A DNA stretch of 64,000 nt from contig OX595993.1 of NCBI GenBank assembly GCA_951394045.1, forward strand, positions 1,674,001 through 1,738,000, in the 5' to 3' direction. This document shows, one piece after another, positions 9,769-19,965 of this stretch. Numbering within the stretch: position 1 is the first letter of the stretch; every line of letters begins with the position of its first letter. The notes beneath the pieces are model-generated. The model saw nothing but the letters and a program-made list of their open reading frames with translations. It was not told where the DNA came from and ran no database searches. Origin of the DNA: Nitzschia sp. DOCU1 (lineage: Eukaryota > Bacillariophyta > Bacillariophyceae > Bacillariales > Bacillariaceae). Both the position numbers and the translations under genes were made by a program.

Positions 9769-11367
9769 ATGATCGCTGCACATCGTTCGTTCCCCCGCTG
9801 GAACCCGTTTCAGTCGCACATGACCACGAATCGCGCATGCAATTTTCTTTCCCACATAACCATGCATGTCACTCTCAAAGGATGCAAGCCCTCGGCAACA
9901 CTGTTGAGCTCACAACAACAAAGCAACAACAATCAAGCCCGAAAAGACAACGTATTCAATATTGAATCAACCATGACAATCGACAATATTGAAGCACCTC
10001 CTCAATGCGCAACTTCTACTAGTACCGGCGAAGGGTCGCTCATTGACTGGCAGCTGACTTTGGCGTCGCCCGATGATTCCGAGAAAATACCTTCAACTTC
10101 GTCAGGTCAGTGGACCAAAGCACTCTACCATATAACGACCAGCGTTTTGGGACCCCCGGCGGTTGCTGCCTTGCCTTTCGGCTTTGCCTTTCTTGGGTTG
10201 ACCGCAGGCGTTTTGGTGCTTTTCGCTTCTGCAGCCGTGTCCTTTTATTCGGGCGTCCTGCTGATTTCCTTACAGCAAGAAAGTCACCGGACGTATAGTC
10301 AGATTGCCGACTCGGTCATGCAACCCAACTTTTCTAGAAATTTTGTCCGGCCCTTCCAAATGATCATTTTCTTTACTGTCAGCACCATTACTGTACTTCT
10401 CATTGGTGAATTCTTTCAAGTGCTGCAAGAACTATGGGGACTTAATTTGTTGTCACAGTCCATTTGGATAATTATTTCGGGAGTCATCGTCCTGGGCGTT
10501 GCACTGGTTCCAAGTCTTTCGGAAATGTGGCAGTTGAGTTTGATTGGAACCGTTACAGCGCTGGTGTCTGTGATTCTGATGATCGTCGGTATTGTAGTTT
10601 CAATTGGCGACGGGTGCATGGATGATGTCAGCTATGGGCACCCTCAATTGATCACTGGAAAGTCTAGCACAAGCTCTTTTGCTTTTGGAGTCTTGCTCAG
10701 CTTTGGAACAGTCGCCTTTGCCTTTGGGGGTCATTCTGTCCTGCCGGACGTGCAAGCCTCACTCGAGTGCGATGCATCGACAGCCCAAAGCAGCATGACG
10801 AAAGGGCTTAGGGGGGCATATTGCTTTATCCTCCCATGCTATCTCTCAGTGGCCGTCGCAGGCTATATCGCCTTTGGTTCGAGCGTTTCCGGATTTATTG
10901 TGGATGATATGGCAGACCACGTGGGCCACCCGTTTGTCGCATCGATATACTTCATCTTTCTAATCAACACTCTCGCCCTCGGAGCCATTTACATTCAAGC
11001 TGGCTTTGTCTTGATTGAAGATTTCTTTCCATTTGTCAGGGAAAAGGTTGGTATTGGCGTCAACTACAGACCGTTCATCAGTCGCTTCCTCTTTATCGCT
11101 ATTTCTACCTTTACTGCTGTCGCCGTTCCGTTCTTTGGATACTTGGCGGCGCTTTCGGGGGCCATCGGGTTCACCCCCCTCACCTTTATCTATCCCTTTC
11201 TCTTTTGGAATCGCGCTGAAGCGCAGAGGGAGAGCCCCCGAATATGGAAGATTCGGCTCCACAATTTCCTGGCTATCATGTATACGCTACTAGGATTTGC
11301 TGGTGCTACTGGAGCGCTCTACTACATCGTAGAGAATGCTTCTACGTTCAAGGTGTTTGGACAATGA
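9769..11367 (+). CDS. amino acid/auxin permease (AAAP) family transporter
   Basis: 532 residues, single exon. About eleven hydrophobic helices begin after a polar N-terminus of some 110 residues. The first helix block reads SVLGPPAVAALPFGFAFLG, typical of the Aa_trans fold with its unwound TM1; later segments include GGHSVLPDVQ, the conserved TM6 region of plant and fungal AAAPs, and GFTPLTFIYPFLFW near TM10. Members move neutral amino acids or GABA with protons across plasma membrane or vacuole. The start is uncertain: ATGs at 9769, 9820, 9862 and 9973 are in frame, and the transporter core does not need the first 70 residues. Confidence 0.85.
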   Translation: MIAAHRSFPRWNPFQSHMTTNRACNFLSHITMHVTLKGCKPSATLLSSQQQSNNNQARKDNVFNIESTMTIDNIEAPPQCATSTSTGEGSLIDWQLTLASPDDSEKIPSTSSGQWTKALYHITTSVLGPPAVAALPFGFAFLGLTAGVLVLFASAAVSFYSGVLLISLQQESHRTYSQIADSVMQPNFSRNFVRPFQMIIFFTVSTITVLLIGEFFQVLQELWGLNLLSQSIWIIISGVIVLGVALVPSLSEMWQLSLIGTVTALVSVILMIVGIVVSIGDGCMDDVSYGHPQLITGKSSTSSFAFGVLLSFGTVAFAFGGHSVLPDVQASLECDASTAQSSMTKGLRGAYCFILPCYLSVAVAGYIAFGSSVSGFIVDDMADHVGHPFVASIYFIFLINTLALGAIYIQAGFVLIEDFFPFVREKVGIGVNYRPFISRFLFIAISTFTAVAVPFFGYLAALSGAIGFTPLTFIYPFLFWNRAEAQRESPRIWKIRLHNFLAIMYTLLGFAGATGALYYIVENASTFKVFGQ

Positions 11368-11435
11368 AGATAAAGAAAATCGTTGTAATCCACCGAGAAG
11401 GTAAAATATTGTAGCACCAGGTTGTGATATCTCAC

Positions 11436-12137
11436 TCATACCTTTGAACGAGGAGTCGAAAGGTCTCCGAATAGCTCATCATATAACTGCACCATACCAT
11501 TAGGTCCATAAGAGCGGCAGGTGAGAGGCTGGAAATTGTCTTCTCCCTTGCCCAGGCCCGATCCATGGCCTCTGTTGATCACAATGCCACCGAGGATGAC
11601 AAGCTCGCCAAAATTGACCAATGATCCGTCCTTCGACAGCTTGGAGAGGTCTTTTTCGATAGATTCCCAAATCATGTCATATATATTCGTCGCCGACGCA
11701 ATGGCCTTGTTTCCACTCCCAAGGTTCTTGACTTTGTCTTGCAGCGTCTTTTTGACCGCGCTTGCGTTGCCCCCAATTTTTTGCTCCACGGCAAGGTTTA
11801 GTAGCCGGCTCGCAGGAGTTGGAACATTTTGCCCAGCTCGCTCCACCATACCATCAACACCATCCTTCGAGATACCAACGCTTGGTCCAAAGACAAGTAA
11901 AAGCTTCCCATCGGTGGGGCAGTGGCTGACAAAATCAGACAGGCCACTTGCAGCCGTAGTGATAGGGACCCCAGATACGCCGGGCAGATTGTAGACCCCA
12001 ACGCCTGTGCTGAGAAGTTTACTCTGTAAGAGGGGAACCAAGCTGGAGGGAGTCAAATTGAACTCATCTCCGGTCATGGAGGACGCCATGACCGTGTTAT
12101 ACGGGAAGAATCCACGCTTACGAAGTGTGGACGCCAT
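11436..12137 (-). CDS. LCIB-like carbonic anhydrase relative, zinc site lost
   Basis: 233 residues with the layout of the LCIB/LCIC (theta-type) carbonic anhydrase domain: [16 protein letters not shown] at the start, [38 protein letters not shown], and the late [13 protein letters not shown]. In the family as I recall it, zinc is held by Cys in a C-x-D-E motif, His in PHxxI and Cys in CGA(L). Here those places read TGDE, PSVGI and ASRL, so all three ligands appear replaced. No plastid leader precedes the ATG, although a family-like extension exists upstream behind an in-frame TGA (see 12138-12338). A non-catalytic partner of active LCIB proteins, or a decaying paralogue, are the two readings. 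Confidence 0.65.
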   Translation of the reverse strand: MASTLRKRGFFPYNTVMASSMTGDEFNLTPSSLVPLLQSKLLSTGVGVYNLPGVSGVPITTAASGLSDFVSHCPTDGKLLLVFGPSVGISKDGVDGMVERAGQNVPTPASRLLNLAVEQKIGGNASAVKKTLQDKVKNLGSGNKAIASATNIYDMIWESIEKDLSKLSKDGSLVNFGELVILGGIVINRGHGSGLGKGEDNFQPLTCRSYGPNGMVQLYDELFGDLSTPRSKV

Positions 12138-12338
12138 TCAGAGTGTAATGACCGAGCTGATCAGAGCGCCAGAAAAGTGTTCGTTTCGTGCTCCATCGAA
12201 CAATTCGACAGAGGGCAATGCATTTACCGCGAGAGGATATGAGGCGGCAAGAGCCAAGGGCGCCAAGATCCGTGCCCTTCGCGCCGACACGAGGAAATCT
12301 TCAGTGTTGGCATGATCTTTTGATGCTTCCCTTTTGTC
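12138..12338 (-). pseudogene. interrupted N-terminal extension of the LCIB-like gene
   Basis: Reading upstream in the same frame past a TGA at 12138-12140, 66 further codons are open. They include a signal-peptide-like [17 protein letters not shown] and then [14 protein letters not shown], which fits the HFPxALxxxxFxxRV segment preceding the domain in LCIB proteins. The match continues without gap across the TGA into [10 protein letters not shown]. There is no in-frame ATG for this stretch (one ATG sits in another frame) and no plausible intron removes the TGA. Either a mutated leader or a sequence error. Confidence 0.45.
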
Positions 12339-13249
12339 AGCTGGTCAGTTTGCTTTTGGGGAAGACATGGCGCCAGCCCACAACAACGCTCCAGTTGGAA
12401 GAGAAATAGCTGGATTGCTGAGAACAGGAAATCTTTAATGGCTACAATCTATAACGAAGTACCATCGCCAAGTTGGGGGAAATCCGATGCTCATGTCCAT
12501 GGAATGGCGTCACAGCCAGGATCCCAATCCTTGAATGAATCGAATCAATCTCTGAAATCCTCGGTCGGATCGGATCGGGAATTGATTGATGTGAGTCATG
12601 AGTGAGAGGGAGAACGACGACGAATGACGCGACGGTCTGTGCGTCGGCAGATACATACCGTGTGTACTATACCTGGTACATACATATTCATATTCCCCTA
12701 CTACCACGATCACCCAAGATTTGAGATGCATGCCGATGGATTGTCTCTAGTAATCGGGTAGCTACTCTCTCGAGAGAATTCACGTTTGGACTATGGTACC
12801 GGTAGAGGGACTTCATGCTTGAATAGATGACCAAAATGACAAAGACTGTGTCTCCTACAAGCCATCTCTAACAGGATTCTCGGTTGAAGGTTTATCACTT
12901 AGTTTCGTTAAGATGGTGGTTTCAACAAGATAATCACCGGCTGTTTGAGATCAGTGGACGATCAGCTTCGAGTTGGATGGTGAGATTGATACTACGTAGT
13001 GGAGACCACTTCACCACATGGGACAAGCCTCTACACACTCACTGCCTGATCTAGCTACTAAATATCGGTAGTGTAAGAGACAAGCTTAAGCACTAAAGGG
13101 AGCGACAATGAACTCTAAGGCGAATGCAGCATGGAAGTCTTGGTTCCTATGTCCAACTATAGCTTACAGTCTTATGTGGAATGTTCAAAAGCCATCGAGT
13201 CAATATTGAACCACAGACTCCGACCAAACCCAAAGGATCGACGATGCAT
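12339..13249. other. intergenic region, nothing recognised
   Basis: No coding frame with motif support and no clear repeat in about 900 bp between the LCIB-like gene and the thylakoid protein gene. Confidence 0.4.
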
Positions 13250-13994
13250 TTAGTCCAAGCTGACGGCACCAGAAAGGCATCCGACAAGGGTGAAAAGTCC
13301 AAAGACGGAGATGAAAAGGAGCTGGAATCGATCGGCGTCAAGACCGAAGGCGAATGGCTCGGCAGCGATATCGTCTCGGATTGCGGACGTGTCGACAGAC
13401 GACTTGGCGGATCCAGTCAAGAAAGCAGGAAGAGTGGCTCGTTGCTTGCGCTCAAGTTCAGTCAAACCATCCTCATACACAAAAGCCTGGTTCTTCGCGA
13501 GGCGGCCCTTGGCGGCTTCCTTGTAGTCGAAGGACGGAGGAGGAGCAGTGTTGACGGTGGGGTGGATGAAGACAGGGGCGATGGGCTTGTTGCCGCCTCC
13601 GCTGACTTTTCCCAAGCGGAAATTTTGGGCGCCAGCAGCGAAGGATGGGTATCCCTTGCTCGCTGGCGGGGGGCCCTGTAGATGGATAAATAACATTAGA
13701 GTCGATCAGAGTATCTGTGTATCATAAGCAATCCACCCCAGCTAAAAAACTTACGCCGGCAGCAATCTTGAACTTCGGGGCGGCGGCCACCTTCTTCGCA
13801 ACGGCCTTAACAGGGGCCTTCTTAGGGGCCGGGGCCGCCTTGGCTACTACCTTCTTGGCAGGAGCCGCCTTCTTGGCAGGAGCCGCCTTCTTAGCGGGAG
13901 CCGCCTTGGCACCGACAGCACGAGTTGCGAACTGCGGAGTGTTGAAGGCAGCGGCGGAGGCCAAGAGCAAAGCAAAAACAGCGGTGGTCTTCAT
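13250..13994 (-). CDS. plastid-targeted single-span thylakoid protein, unknown
   Basis: Two exons, 13994-13755 and 13675-13250 (79-bp intron, GTAAGT...CTACAG), encode 221 residues. The N-terminus MKTTAVFALLLASAAAFNTP is a diatom bipartite plastid leader with the Phe at the cleavage site. An Ala/Lys/Pro-rich linker with repeated AAPAKK units follows, then a polar region with KPIAPVFIHPTVNTAPPPSF and a C-terminal hydrophobic helix (FQLLFISVFGLFTLVGCL). Arrangement and the Psb31-like neighbour suggest a small photosystem or antenna subunit, but I do not recognise the family. Shares a 463-bp bidirectional promoter with the Psb31-like gene. Confidence 0.75.
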
Positions 13995-14457
13995 TTTCAA
14001 TTCGTTTCTGTCGCGCAAAATGGACGACAGTTGGAGTGGTGATGACCCATTGCTGCGAGGCGATGGAAGGGTTCCCTCAACCCGCAACCGTCGAGAAATC
14101 TCGTGCGTTGTTGAGTTTGCAGGCGGCAAATCTTTTTCTACGGAAGGATTCGCTGTACAATTGCAGTAGGATATGGATGATGTCACTTTTTCGACTAACA
14201 TGACTTTTGCTCGTGGATGGATGGTTGCAAGTTGAATTAGAAGGATATGCGCAATTTTCTATACTAAATTTTTCGTCGCGATCCAGATTCTCGTTTTGTC
14301 GGATCTTGAAGGTGTATCTCGGCGTTTGACACGATCTGTGGGACTCCATCTCAACGGTATTGAGTGCTCTATGGGTGGGGATGTGACGTTGGGTTTCGAA
14401 GGAGCTCCTTTGTCGAGAGTGTTCATTCTACCGGTAGTTAAACCTTTTCAATCCACC
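13995..14457. promoter_or_regulatory. bidirectional promoter of two thylakoid genes
   Basis: 463 bp between two divergent plastid-protein genes. A TGACGT hexamer lies at 14384-14389, about 70 bp before the Psb31-like ATG; the same core forms the CO2/cAMP response elements described in diatom carbonic anhydrase promoters. One hexamer can occur by chance. Confidence 0.35.
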
Positions 14458-15140
14458 ATGAAGTTCTCTGCTGTCGTCTCCTCCCTCCTTATTGCGTCGG
14501 CTGCTGCCTTCGCTCCTTCCACCACTGAGGTATGTAGTTGTTTGGTCCTTGACCTGGAGAACAGATCCAGGGCTTTGCCTGTTCCTGCAATTTCGGCTGC
14601 GGTCGGCATATCAATAAGTTACCCCCGTGTTTGTTATTAACCCCCATGCCTCGTTGCTTCGTATAGCGTGCCAGCACTGCTTTGAACATGGACCGCCGTG
14701 CTGCCATGGGAGCCATCGCCGCTGCCGGACTTGTTGCTGTTCCCGCCATGGCTTCCGCCGACGGTGCCATTAGCGCTGCCACTGTTCAACGCGCCAAGTT
14801 CAGCTACGGATCCCGCATCGCCGCCTTGAAGAGTGCCGTCAATGCTGGCGATTTCGCTGCCGTTGCTGGTGAGAAGAACGCCTTTGTTCTTTTCAACTCA
14901 GGTGCCTACCCCGCCGCCAAGGACAAGTCCAAGAAGGCTGCTGCCATTTCTGGAACCAACGCCATTTTCGCCGCCATCCGTGCCAAGGATAAGGCTGCCC
15001 TTAAGTCTGCCTATGACGCCTATGTTGCTTCCAACGGCATCAAGGAACCTGCTGCTTTGGACGCCAACAAGGGACAGGGATACTCCAGCGACTTTGACTA
15101 CCGCGTCCGAACCAAGCAAGCCGCCATCTACGTTCGATAA
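14458..15140 (+). CDS. psb31: photosystem II extrinsic protein, Psb31-like
   Basis: Exons 14458-14529 and 14667-15140 (137-bp intron, GTATGT...TATAG, phase 0) give 181 residues. There are three targeting layers: a signal peptide ending ASAAAFAPS, a short transit segment, then a twin-arginine lumen signal, MDRRAAMGAIAAAGLVAV ending AMASA. The mature part, about 127 residues, is Ala/Lys-rich and helical (SYGSRIAALKSAVNAGDF, EKNAFVLFNSGAYP, then YSSDFDYRVRTKQAAIYVR). This fits Psb31, a four-helix-bundle subunit that caps the oxygen-evolving complex in diatoms. The alternative is another PsbQ-fold lumen protein. Confidence 0.7.
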
Positions 15141-16471
15141 ATTATTTCCAGTTTAGACAACTCATCGGAGAAAAGATCGCATTCTTTCCCGGGGGGAGTA
15201 TTGACATGACAATTGACGCATGCCTGGCAAGTTGAAAAGCTTGTTACCTTCGATACTTGGAAAGAACTTTTGTTTCATAATCCTGGTATAGAACGAGATA
15301 TTGGCCCTTGCGAACTCTTCTTTTAATTGACACTATCTAGATTAGTAGGCAGAGGTCATGAAGCGTATTGGATGGATCGAAATTTGGAGTGACCATGTTT
15401 TATTTTAGACCACGGTGTCGGCTTGCAAGCACCTTCATGTCTTGACCTCGATTAGCACTCGCAACAAAATGGAGCGACAGAAAAGTACAGAAGGTGGTCG
15501 AGAAGGCATGGGGTGTGGAACCTAGTTATGGAGTACAATCATGGACAAGCAAAGGATTTCCTGTGCCAGAGTAGCTAAGCTACTGGTAGTCCTTGGCTCG
15601 GTCAACGAGACTCGAACTATTCAGGACTACGTCTACTAGTTTGTAGTTTGTACCTGGTATGGCTGGGTCAAGGGTCATAAATATTTTCGTAGCGCATCGT
15701 AGGCGCAGTACAAAAAGGGGAAAGTCGGGCACGCGCGCACGCAGGAACTTCGCGATAAACTTCGTTTCACTAGATCATGGCGGAAACTTGTTGATTTGCA
15801 AGAAGTAAAACCAATTTCTAGGCCATGGTGCTGATACCTTTTTTATAGTAAATTTCTTCAGCTATAAAAAAGGTATCAGCACCATGGCCTAGAAATCATT
15901 ATTTCTAAAGATAGTATTTTGTGGTGTATTCATGCAAGAGTTTGGCAGCTAGAGTCAAACGATTCGATTTTGGTAATTAGAGTCAAAATATCACCGTGGT
16001 ACACTTTTGACGAAGGCTACGAAAACAACAGTCATTGCTGAACAAGCCATACTACATATCTGGCATCGTACGGCTATCATCCATGGGAGTAGGATACAAG
16101 GACGCTGACGTCGCCCAGTAAGATCGAACGGTTGGCGGATGGACGCATGCAAGAGCGAAAGCCTCTGTAGTCGACTTAATCAATCGAAAATGAAGAAATC
16201 GAATGATTCGACTAAACAAAATTCTACCTCTCCTTCGCGGCGGCGGGCACACCGCGCATGTCCTCTACGGCGAAATCTTTGTGTTCCCATCATTGTGCGT
16301 TTGATCCTTTTCTCAGTTGATCCCTTCCTTCACTATTACCTCTCCTACCTATCACCGTAGTGGTATTTTGTCCCCTTGAAACGAAGTCGATAAGCAATGG
16401 TGGAAGCGAATCTGACTTCAGACTGAGCCGTCAAAAATCATTTTACCTGCTGACTGCACTTTTGGTTCGAA
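15141..16471. other. 1.3-kb non-coding region with strong hairpin
   Basis: No supported gene. It contains the perfect inverted repeat described at 15814-15896 and, at about 15950-15990, two copies of AGAGTCAAA some 30 bp apart. The rest is unremarkable. Confidence 0.5.
15814..15896. repeat. perfect 35-bp inverted repeat with 13-nt loop
   Basis: Left arm 15814-15848 and right arm 15862-15896 are exact reverse complements, separated by 13 nt. The arm begins ATTTCTAGGCCATGGTGCTG and continues through ATACC, six T and ATAG. Transcribed, it would fold as a 35-bp perfect stem, larger than ordinary terminators and close to a small-RNA precursor or the remnant of a foldback element. No target-site duplication is obvious at the borders. 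Confidence 0.95.
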
Positions 16472-18607
16472 ATGAGCGCGCCACTTGACACTCCAGGTGA
16501 CGGATCTTCGGCCGCTCTCAACCAGGATACCCCGTTCCGCGTTCTTGGTGTCGCATTGGTTATCGATCAGAAAGGATCAGGGGCTAAATTGGTGGCTCGT
16601 TATCCCACCCAGCCTTCTAAAAGCCCGCTCAAATCGAACGAATCACTGGCAGACGAGAAACAGCCCCATGGGATGACGCCACTTCGTTCCGACGATGATC
16701 TGTTTTTCACCTTGACTGAACGACAAATGGCAAAGTTATTTCGGACAAAAACGACTCTTTGTGGAAACCCGATGACTCTGAGCGTCAACGGAACTGTCTT
16801 TTGTTGCAGGGCCGTCTTGATGCAAGGAGATGAGGCCAGCCCTGAAGATGCGACGACAGATTCACAGAATGATCATGTGGTACTCTTCAGCGTCATCGTT
16901 GCTTTGTCGGCTCCGTTAATTTTCAAGACAGTGCCCTTTTCTACTGGCATTTGGCTCGACACTGCAACGGAGGATCAGCTTGACATTCAACGATACGTGC
17001 AGGAAAGCACGGCAGCGGCGTCAATATCAACTCCGGAAGCTGACAATCGCCAAAACAAGAACAGCCGCGGTATCGTATCTTCTTCGTTTCTTTCTATAAG
17101 ACGAGTTCATATTTCTCTGGCGAGGTATTGTCGAGTCTTGGAGCGTGAAGAAAGGCGTTGTCATTATATTTCCCTCCAGGCTAGCAACTGCTTTCGAATC
17201 CGTGGTGACGTTCAGAAGAAGTGGGAGGAGAAAAAGGCTGCAAGTGCGTTAGCAAAAGGGAATAAGCAAATTGGTACGACAGCTTCTAGCTCGGCATCGG
17301 TCATGACCACCAAGTCAACTCCGTCACCATCTGAAAGGCGGCCTCGACACCGTCGTGTGGCTTCTATCGGAAACACGGTCAATGTTGAAGACCTGCATGT
17401 TCAAGCAGCGCAGCAAGATTTCACGGTGGAGGAAGAACAAGAAAAGGAGCAAGAAGTTTTGGAGCTCATGCTGGCGGCACTCCCTCCAAAACCAAAACCA
17501 GGATTTCCCAAGCACTATGGAAATTTAGTACGAGAACTTGTTCAACTATTTCACTCTCTCCGGCGAAACGACAACATCTACCCTCCGACGCCCATATCTT
17601 TGTTGATTGAACGAGACGGGGTCGTCTATGTAAATCAGCATATCGCGATTCCAGTCGAGGCAGCCGCGCCAAAGCCTTCGTTTGCACTCGACAATCCCAC
17701 TGTACGCCCATACTACACGTTACTATTTCCCCATGCCTCCCCTTCGGGCTTACTGCAAGCCCTTCAGTCATCGGGCTCGGTTCCACCACAACGACTGCAA
17801 CAGTTACTTTTGACAGTAAATGCTCAAAAGCCTCTGACGGAAATTGCACTTGACGCCAGTCTTCCGCTCTACACCACTCTGGAAATGGCGTCGTATCTGG
17901 TGACGCATGGGGCCTGTGTCACTTCACCGGTTGTTTCACGTCAGTCACGGCTAGCCTGCTATCAAATGGAACGGATCCAAGAACTTGGTTTGGAATTCAC
18001 TCAGCTATTTGGCAACGTGCATCTCTTTCGTGTGGTCGGGTTTCTCACATCTGTCAAGACGCTTGGAACCGCAATGTCAATGTTGACTAATATTGAATGT
18101 ACTGACGCAGCGTGGTTGCGCGAGTGCCTAGTACCAGCAAGCAGAGGCCGTCAAGATCTCAATAGTCCGCTGGCCTTTGCCGCAGAAGAGCTTTCGCCCA
18201 AGGGTAATCTCGGCCAAGCGCCGCAAGTGCAGGACATTCCTAGTCATTGGAAGGAAGAAATGGAAGAACAGTTATATGCCATGGCAGTCTGGTTAATATC
18301 ACACCGTGTACTCACGCAACTGCAAGAGTACTTGGTAGTCGTCGGTGCGGATCACGACGACATTGCCCCTGCTGCTGATGTCCCTAGCACACCGGCTGTG
18401 GCATCTGCCGGTGGGCAATCCGACGCGGACGAGAATCTGTTTCGGGAGTTACTGGAGTCTGACTTTTTGAATGGAGACATCTCAATTATGGCCCTCTCCT
18501 GGAGGCTTGGTTTGGATGAGCAGAAAGTGCGCTCGTGGGGATTGCGGCATCGACGAATCCGCGTCGTTTCGAGAATTCCCAAACCTGGGGATGACTGGGA
18601 TACATGA
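16472..18607 (+). CDS. NPRL3: GATOR1 complex protein NPRL3/Npr3
   Basis: 711 residues, single exon. The N-terminal longin-type segment reads VLGVALVIDQKGSGAKLVARYP, as in Npr3/NPRL3. It is followed by FFTLTERQMAKLFRTK and LCGNPMTLSVNGTVFCC, matching the region where NPRL3 describes its localisation to the target. The middle SLARYCRVLEREERRCHYIS is another family block, and the C-terminus has a winged-helix-like end (DISIMALSWRLGLDEQKVRSWG). GATOR1 (NPRL2, NPRL3, DEPDC5) is the GAP for Rag GTPases and restrains TORC1 when amino acids are scarce, acting at the vacuole/lysosome. A charged, Ser-rich insert lies at about 180-340. Confidence 0.85.
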   Translation: MSAPLDTPGDGSSAALNQDTPFRVLGVALVIDQKGSGAKLVARYPTQPSKSPLKSNESLADEKQPHGMTPLRSDDDLFFTLTERQMAKLFRTKTTLCGNPMTLSVNGTVFCCRAVLMQGDEASPEDATTDSQNDHVVLFSVIVALSAPLIFKTVPFSTGIWLDTATEDQLDIQRYVQESTAAASISTPEADNRQNKNSRGIVSSSFLSIRRVHISLARYCRVLEREERRCHYISLQASNCFRIRGDVQKKWEEKKAASALAKGNKQIGTTASSSASVMTTKSTPSPSERRPRHRRVASIGNTVNVEDLHVQAAQQDFTVEEEQEKEQEVLELMLAALPPKPKPGFPKHYGNLVRELVQLFHSLRRNDNIYPPTPISLLIERDGVVYVNQHIAIPVEAAAPKPSFALDNPTVRPYYTLLFPHASPSGLLQALQSSGSVPPQRLQQLLLTVNAQKPLTEIALDASLPLYTTLEMASYLVTHGACVTSPVVSRQSRLACYQMERIQELGLEFTQLFGNVHLFRVVGFLTSVKTLGTAMSMLTNIECTDAAWLRECLVPASRGRQDLNSPLAFAAEELSPKGNLGQAPQVQDIPSHWKEEMEEQLYAMAVWLISHRVLTQLQEYLVVVGADHDDIAPAADVPSTPAVASAGGQSDADENLFRELLESDFLNGDISIMALSWRLGLDEQKVRSWGLRHRRIRVVSRIPKPGDDWDT

Positions 18608-18856
18608 GTGCTGTGCTGTTCTAGTTTAGCTATAAGGGAAATTAGTCCAGAGACAAATTGACTTGCTTGGAGGTAGGCTTGTACTTGGGAACCATTTAGC
18701 AGCAGTAGCTATGTACTAATAGCTGATAGTCCATGTGGATGGTTAACCGATACCGCCCTGTCGCAGCGCTCCAACCCTGTTAGCACAGTCTAACTAGTCA
18801 AAGAAATTTATGTCCGTCAGCCGTTCACATTAGAACAGAGAGGATCGATAAACGAT
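18608..18856. other. short intergenic region
   Basis: Holds ATGs at 18811 and 18855 whose frames close within 15 codons; one of them could start a first exon of the next gene. No other feature. Confidence 0.3.
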
Positions 18857-19699
18857 GTGCTTCGATACATTTTGCCACGGACCATCCATTTAGTTTTGAT
18901 TCATCGCCTTAAAACCTGCAGACGTGTATTCCGTGACGGTTATGTCTTCTGTGCAGTTTTGTATCGTGTGAACGAAGCAAGCGAAACAGCCGAACCAGCT
19001 AAAAAAGCGCGTACAGAGAATTTTGACAGCGCCGCAGGCCATCACGATGATGGAGGTGCCGATGGTCATACTATCGAAGGGGCATTCATGTCTATTGCTT
19101 TTTCTTCGCCACGCTCCATTCTATCCCATAAAGCAAAGCTAATTGGAAGAAACATGATCCGAGTGGACCAGATTCCCGTCATTTCTTGCTTTCTGAACTT
19201 GCAGGCTTACCTATTTTCCGCGGAAAATAAGCAATTTGAATCGCCGAACGAAGCCTCGCTGCTTACCTGCGTAGTCACTTTGGCATCCATGATGGCACTC
19301 GTCGAAGGTTCTGCGGTGGTCCTATCCTATCTTTCCAAACGATATCCTGGCTTATTTGAAGACAGCTCTTATTGGTGGCAAGAGGAAGAGACTTCCTCTC
19401 AACGAGCCGCACGGATCGAGAGATGTTTAAAGGTGTCTACGTTCAGTGACGCGCAGCATGCCACTTCGGATTCCTGCTGTTCTATTTGCTTGAACGACTT
19501 TGTCAATGGGGAATCTCTAGTTTCTGGCTCGCATAGGTGTTGCAATTACACCTCCCACAAAGATTGCCTATTTACTTGGCTTCAAATACAGTCGACCTGT
19601 CCATTTTGCCGGCAGGATGTTCTTGATAAAGGCAGGGAACGCAACCAGTTCCGCCAACGACTTTTGAACGAAGAGAATCAGACATATCGTCGAGAGTAA
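18857..19699 (+). CDS. C-terminal RING finger protein, 5' end unresolved
   Basis: The open frame starts at a GTG (18857) and runs 280 codons; the first in-frame ATG is at 19088. Residues before it look coding (an AEPAKKARTENFD stretch like a nuclear signal, then an acidic His/Asp run), so an unplaced first exon is likely, perhaps joined at the CTGCAG acceptor near 18920. The central part has a hydrophobic stretch around LTCVVTLASMMALVEG. The RING reads CCSICLNDF, then SHRCCNYTSHKDCLFTWL and CPFCRQ, a plausible RING-H2 with eight ligands. Predicted ubiquitin ligase; substrate unknown. Confidence 0.7.
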   Translation: MLRYILPRTIHLVLIHRLKTCRRVFRDGYVFCAVLYRVNEASETAEPAKKARTENFDSAAGHHDDGGADGHTIEGAFMSIAFSSPRSILSHKAKLIGRNMIRVDQIPVISCFLNLQAYLFSAENKQFESPNEASLLTCVVTLASMMALVEGSAVVLSYLSKRYPGLFEDSSYWWQEEETSSQRAARIERCLKVSTFSDAQHATSDSCCSICLNDFVNGESLVSGSHRCCNYTSHKDCLFTWLQIQSTCPFCRQDVLDKGRERNQFRQRLLNEENQTYRRE

Positions 19700-19965
19700 T
19701 GAATCTCTCGAATGTGATTTGTTACCTTTTTGAACAAGGTGGGACGCAGCCCAATTTTTATTCGAATTGACTATTGCAACTCGTAATTGTATCATAGACT
19801 ATATTATGCCCCCGAATGAGAACTTTTCTGCTGCCGTCTCCTTCTACTAATTAGTTCATGGCTTTCCATAGTTCTATATCTGTTTGCTACTCTAGGGTGT
19901 CACGAAGCGTCGAGACATTCATCTGTCGCTAGTAGTTAGTGTCCAACAATTCCGTAGTACCCTAT

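Noticed and set aside
12138..12140. TGA of the LCIB-like leader as a second selenocysteine
   Set aside because: The position is not a Cys in the family and there is no SECIS-like hairpin I can see after the gene; mutation or error is simpler.
15590..15660. tRNA-like B-box (TTCGAGTC) on the minus strand
   Set aside because: No pairing T-stem, no A-box at the right distance and no acceptor stem.
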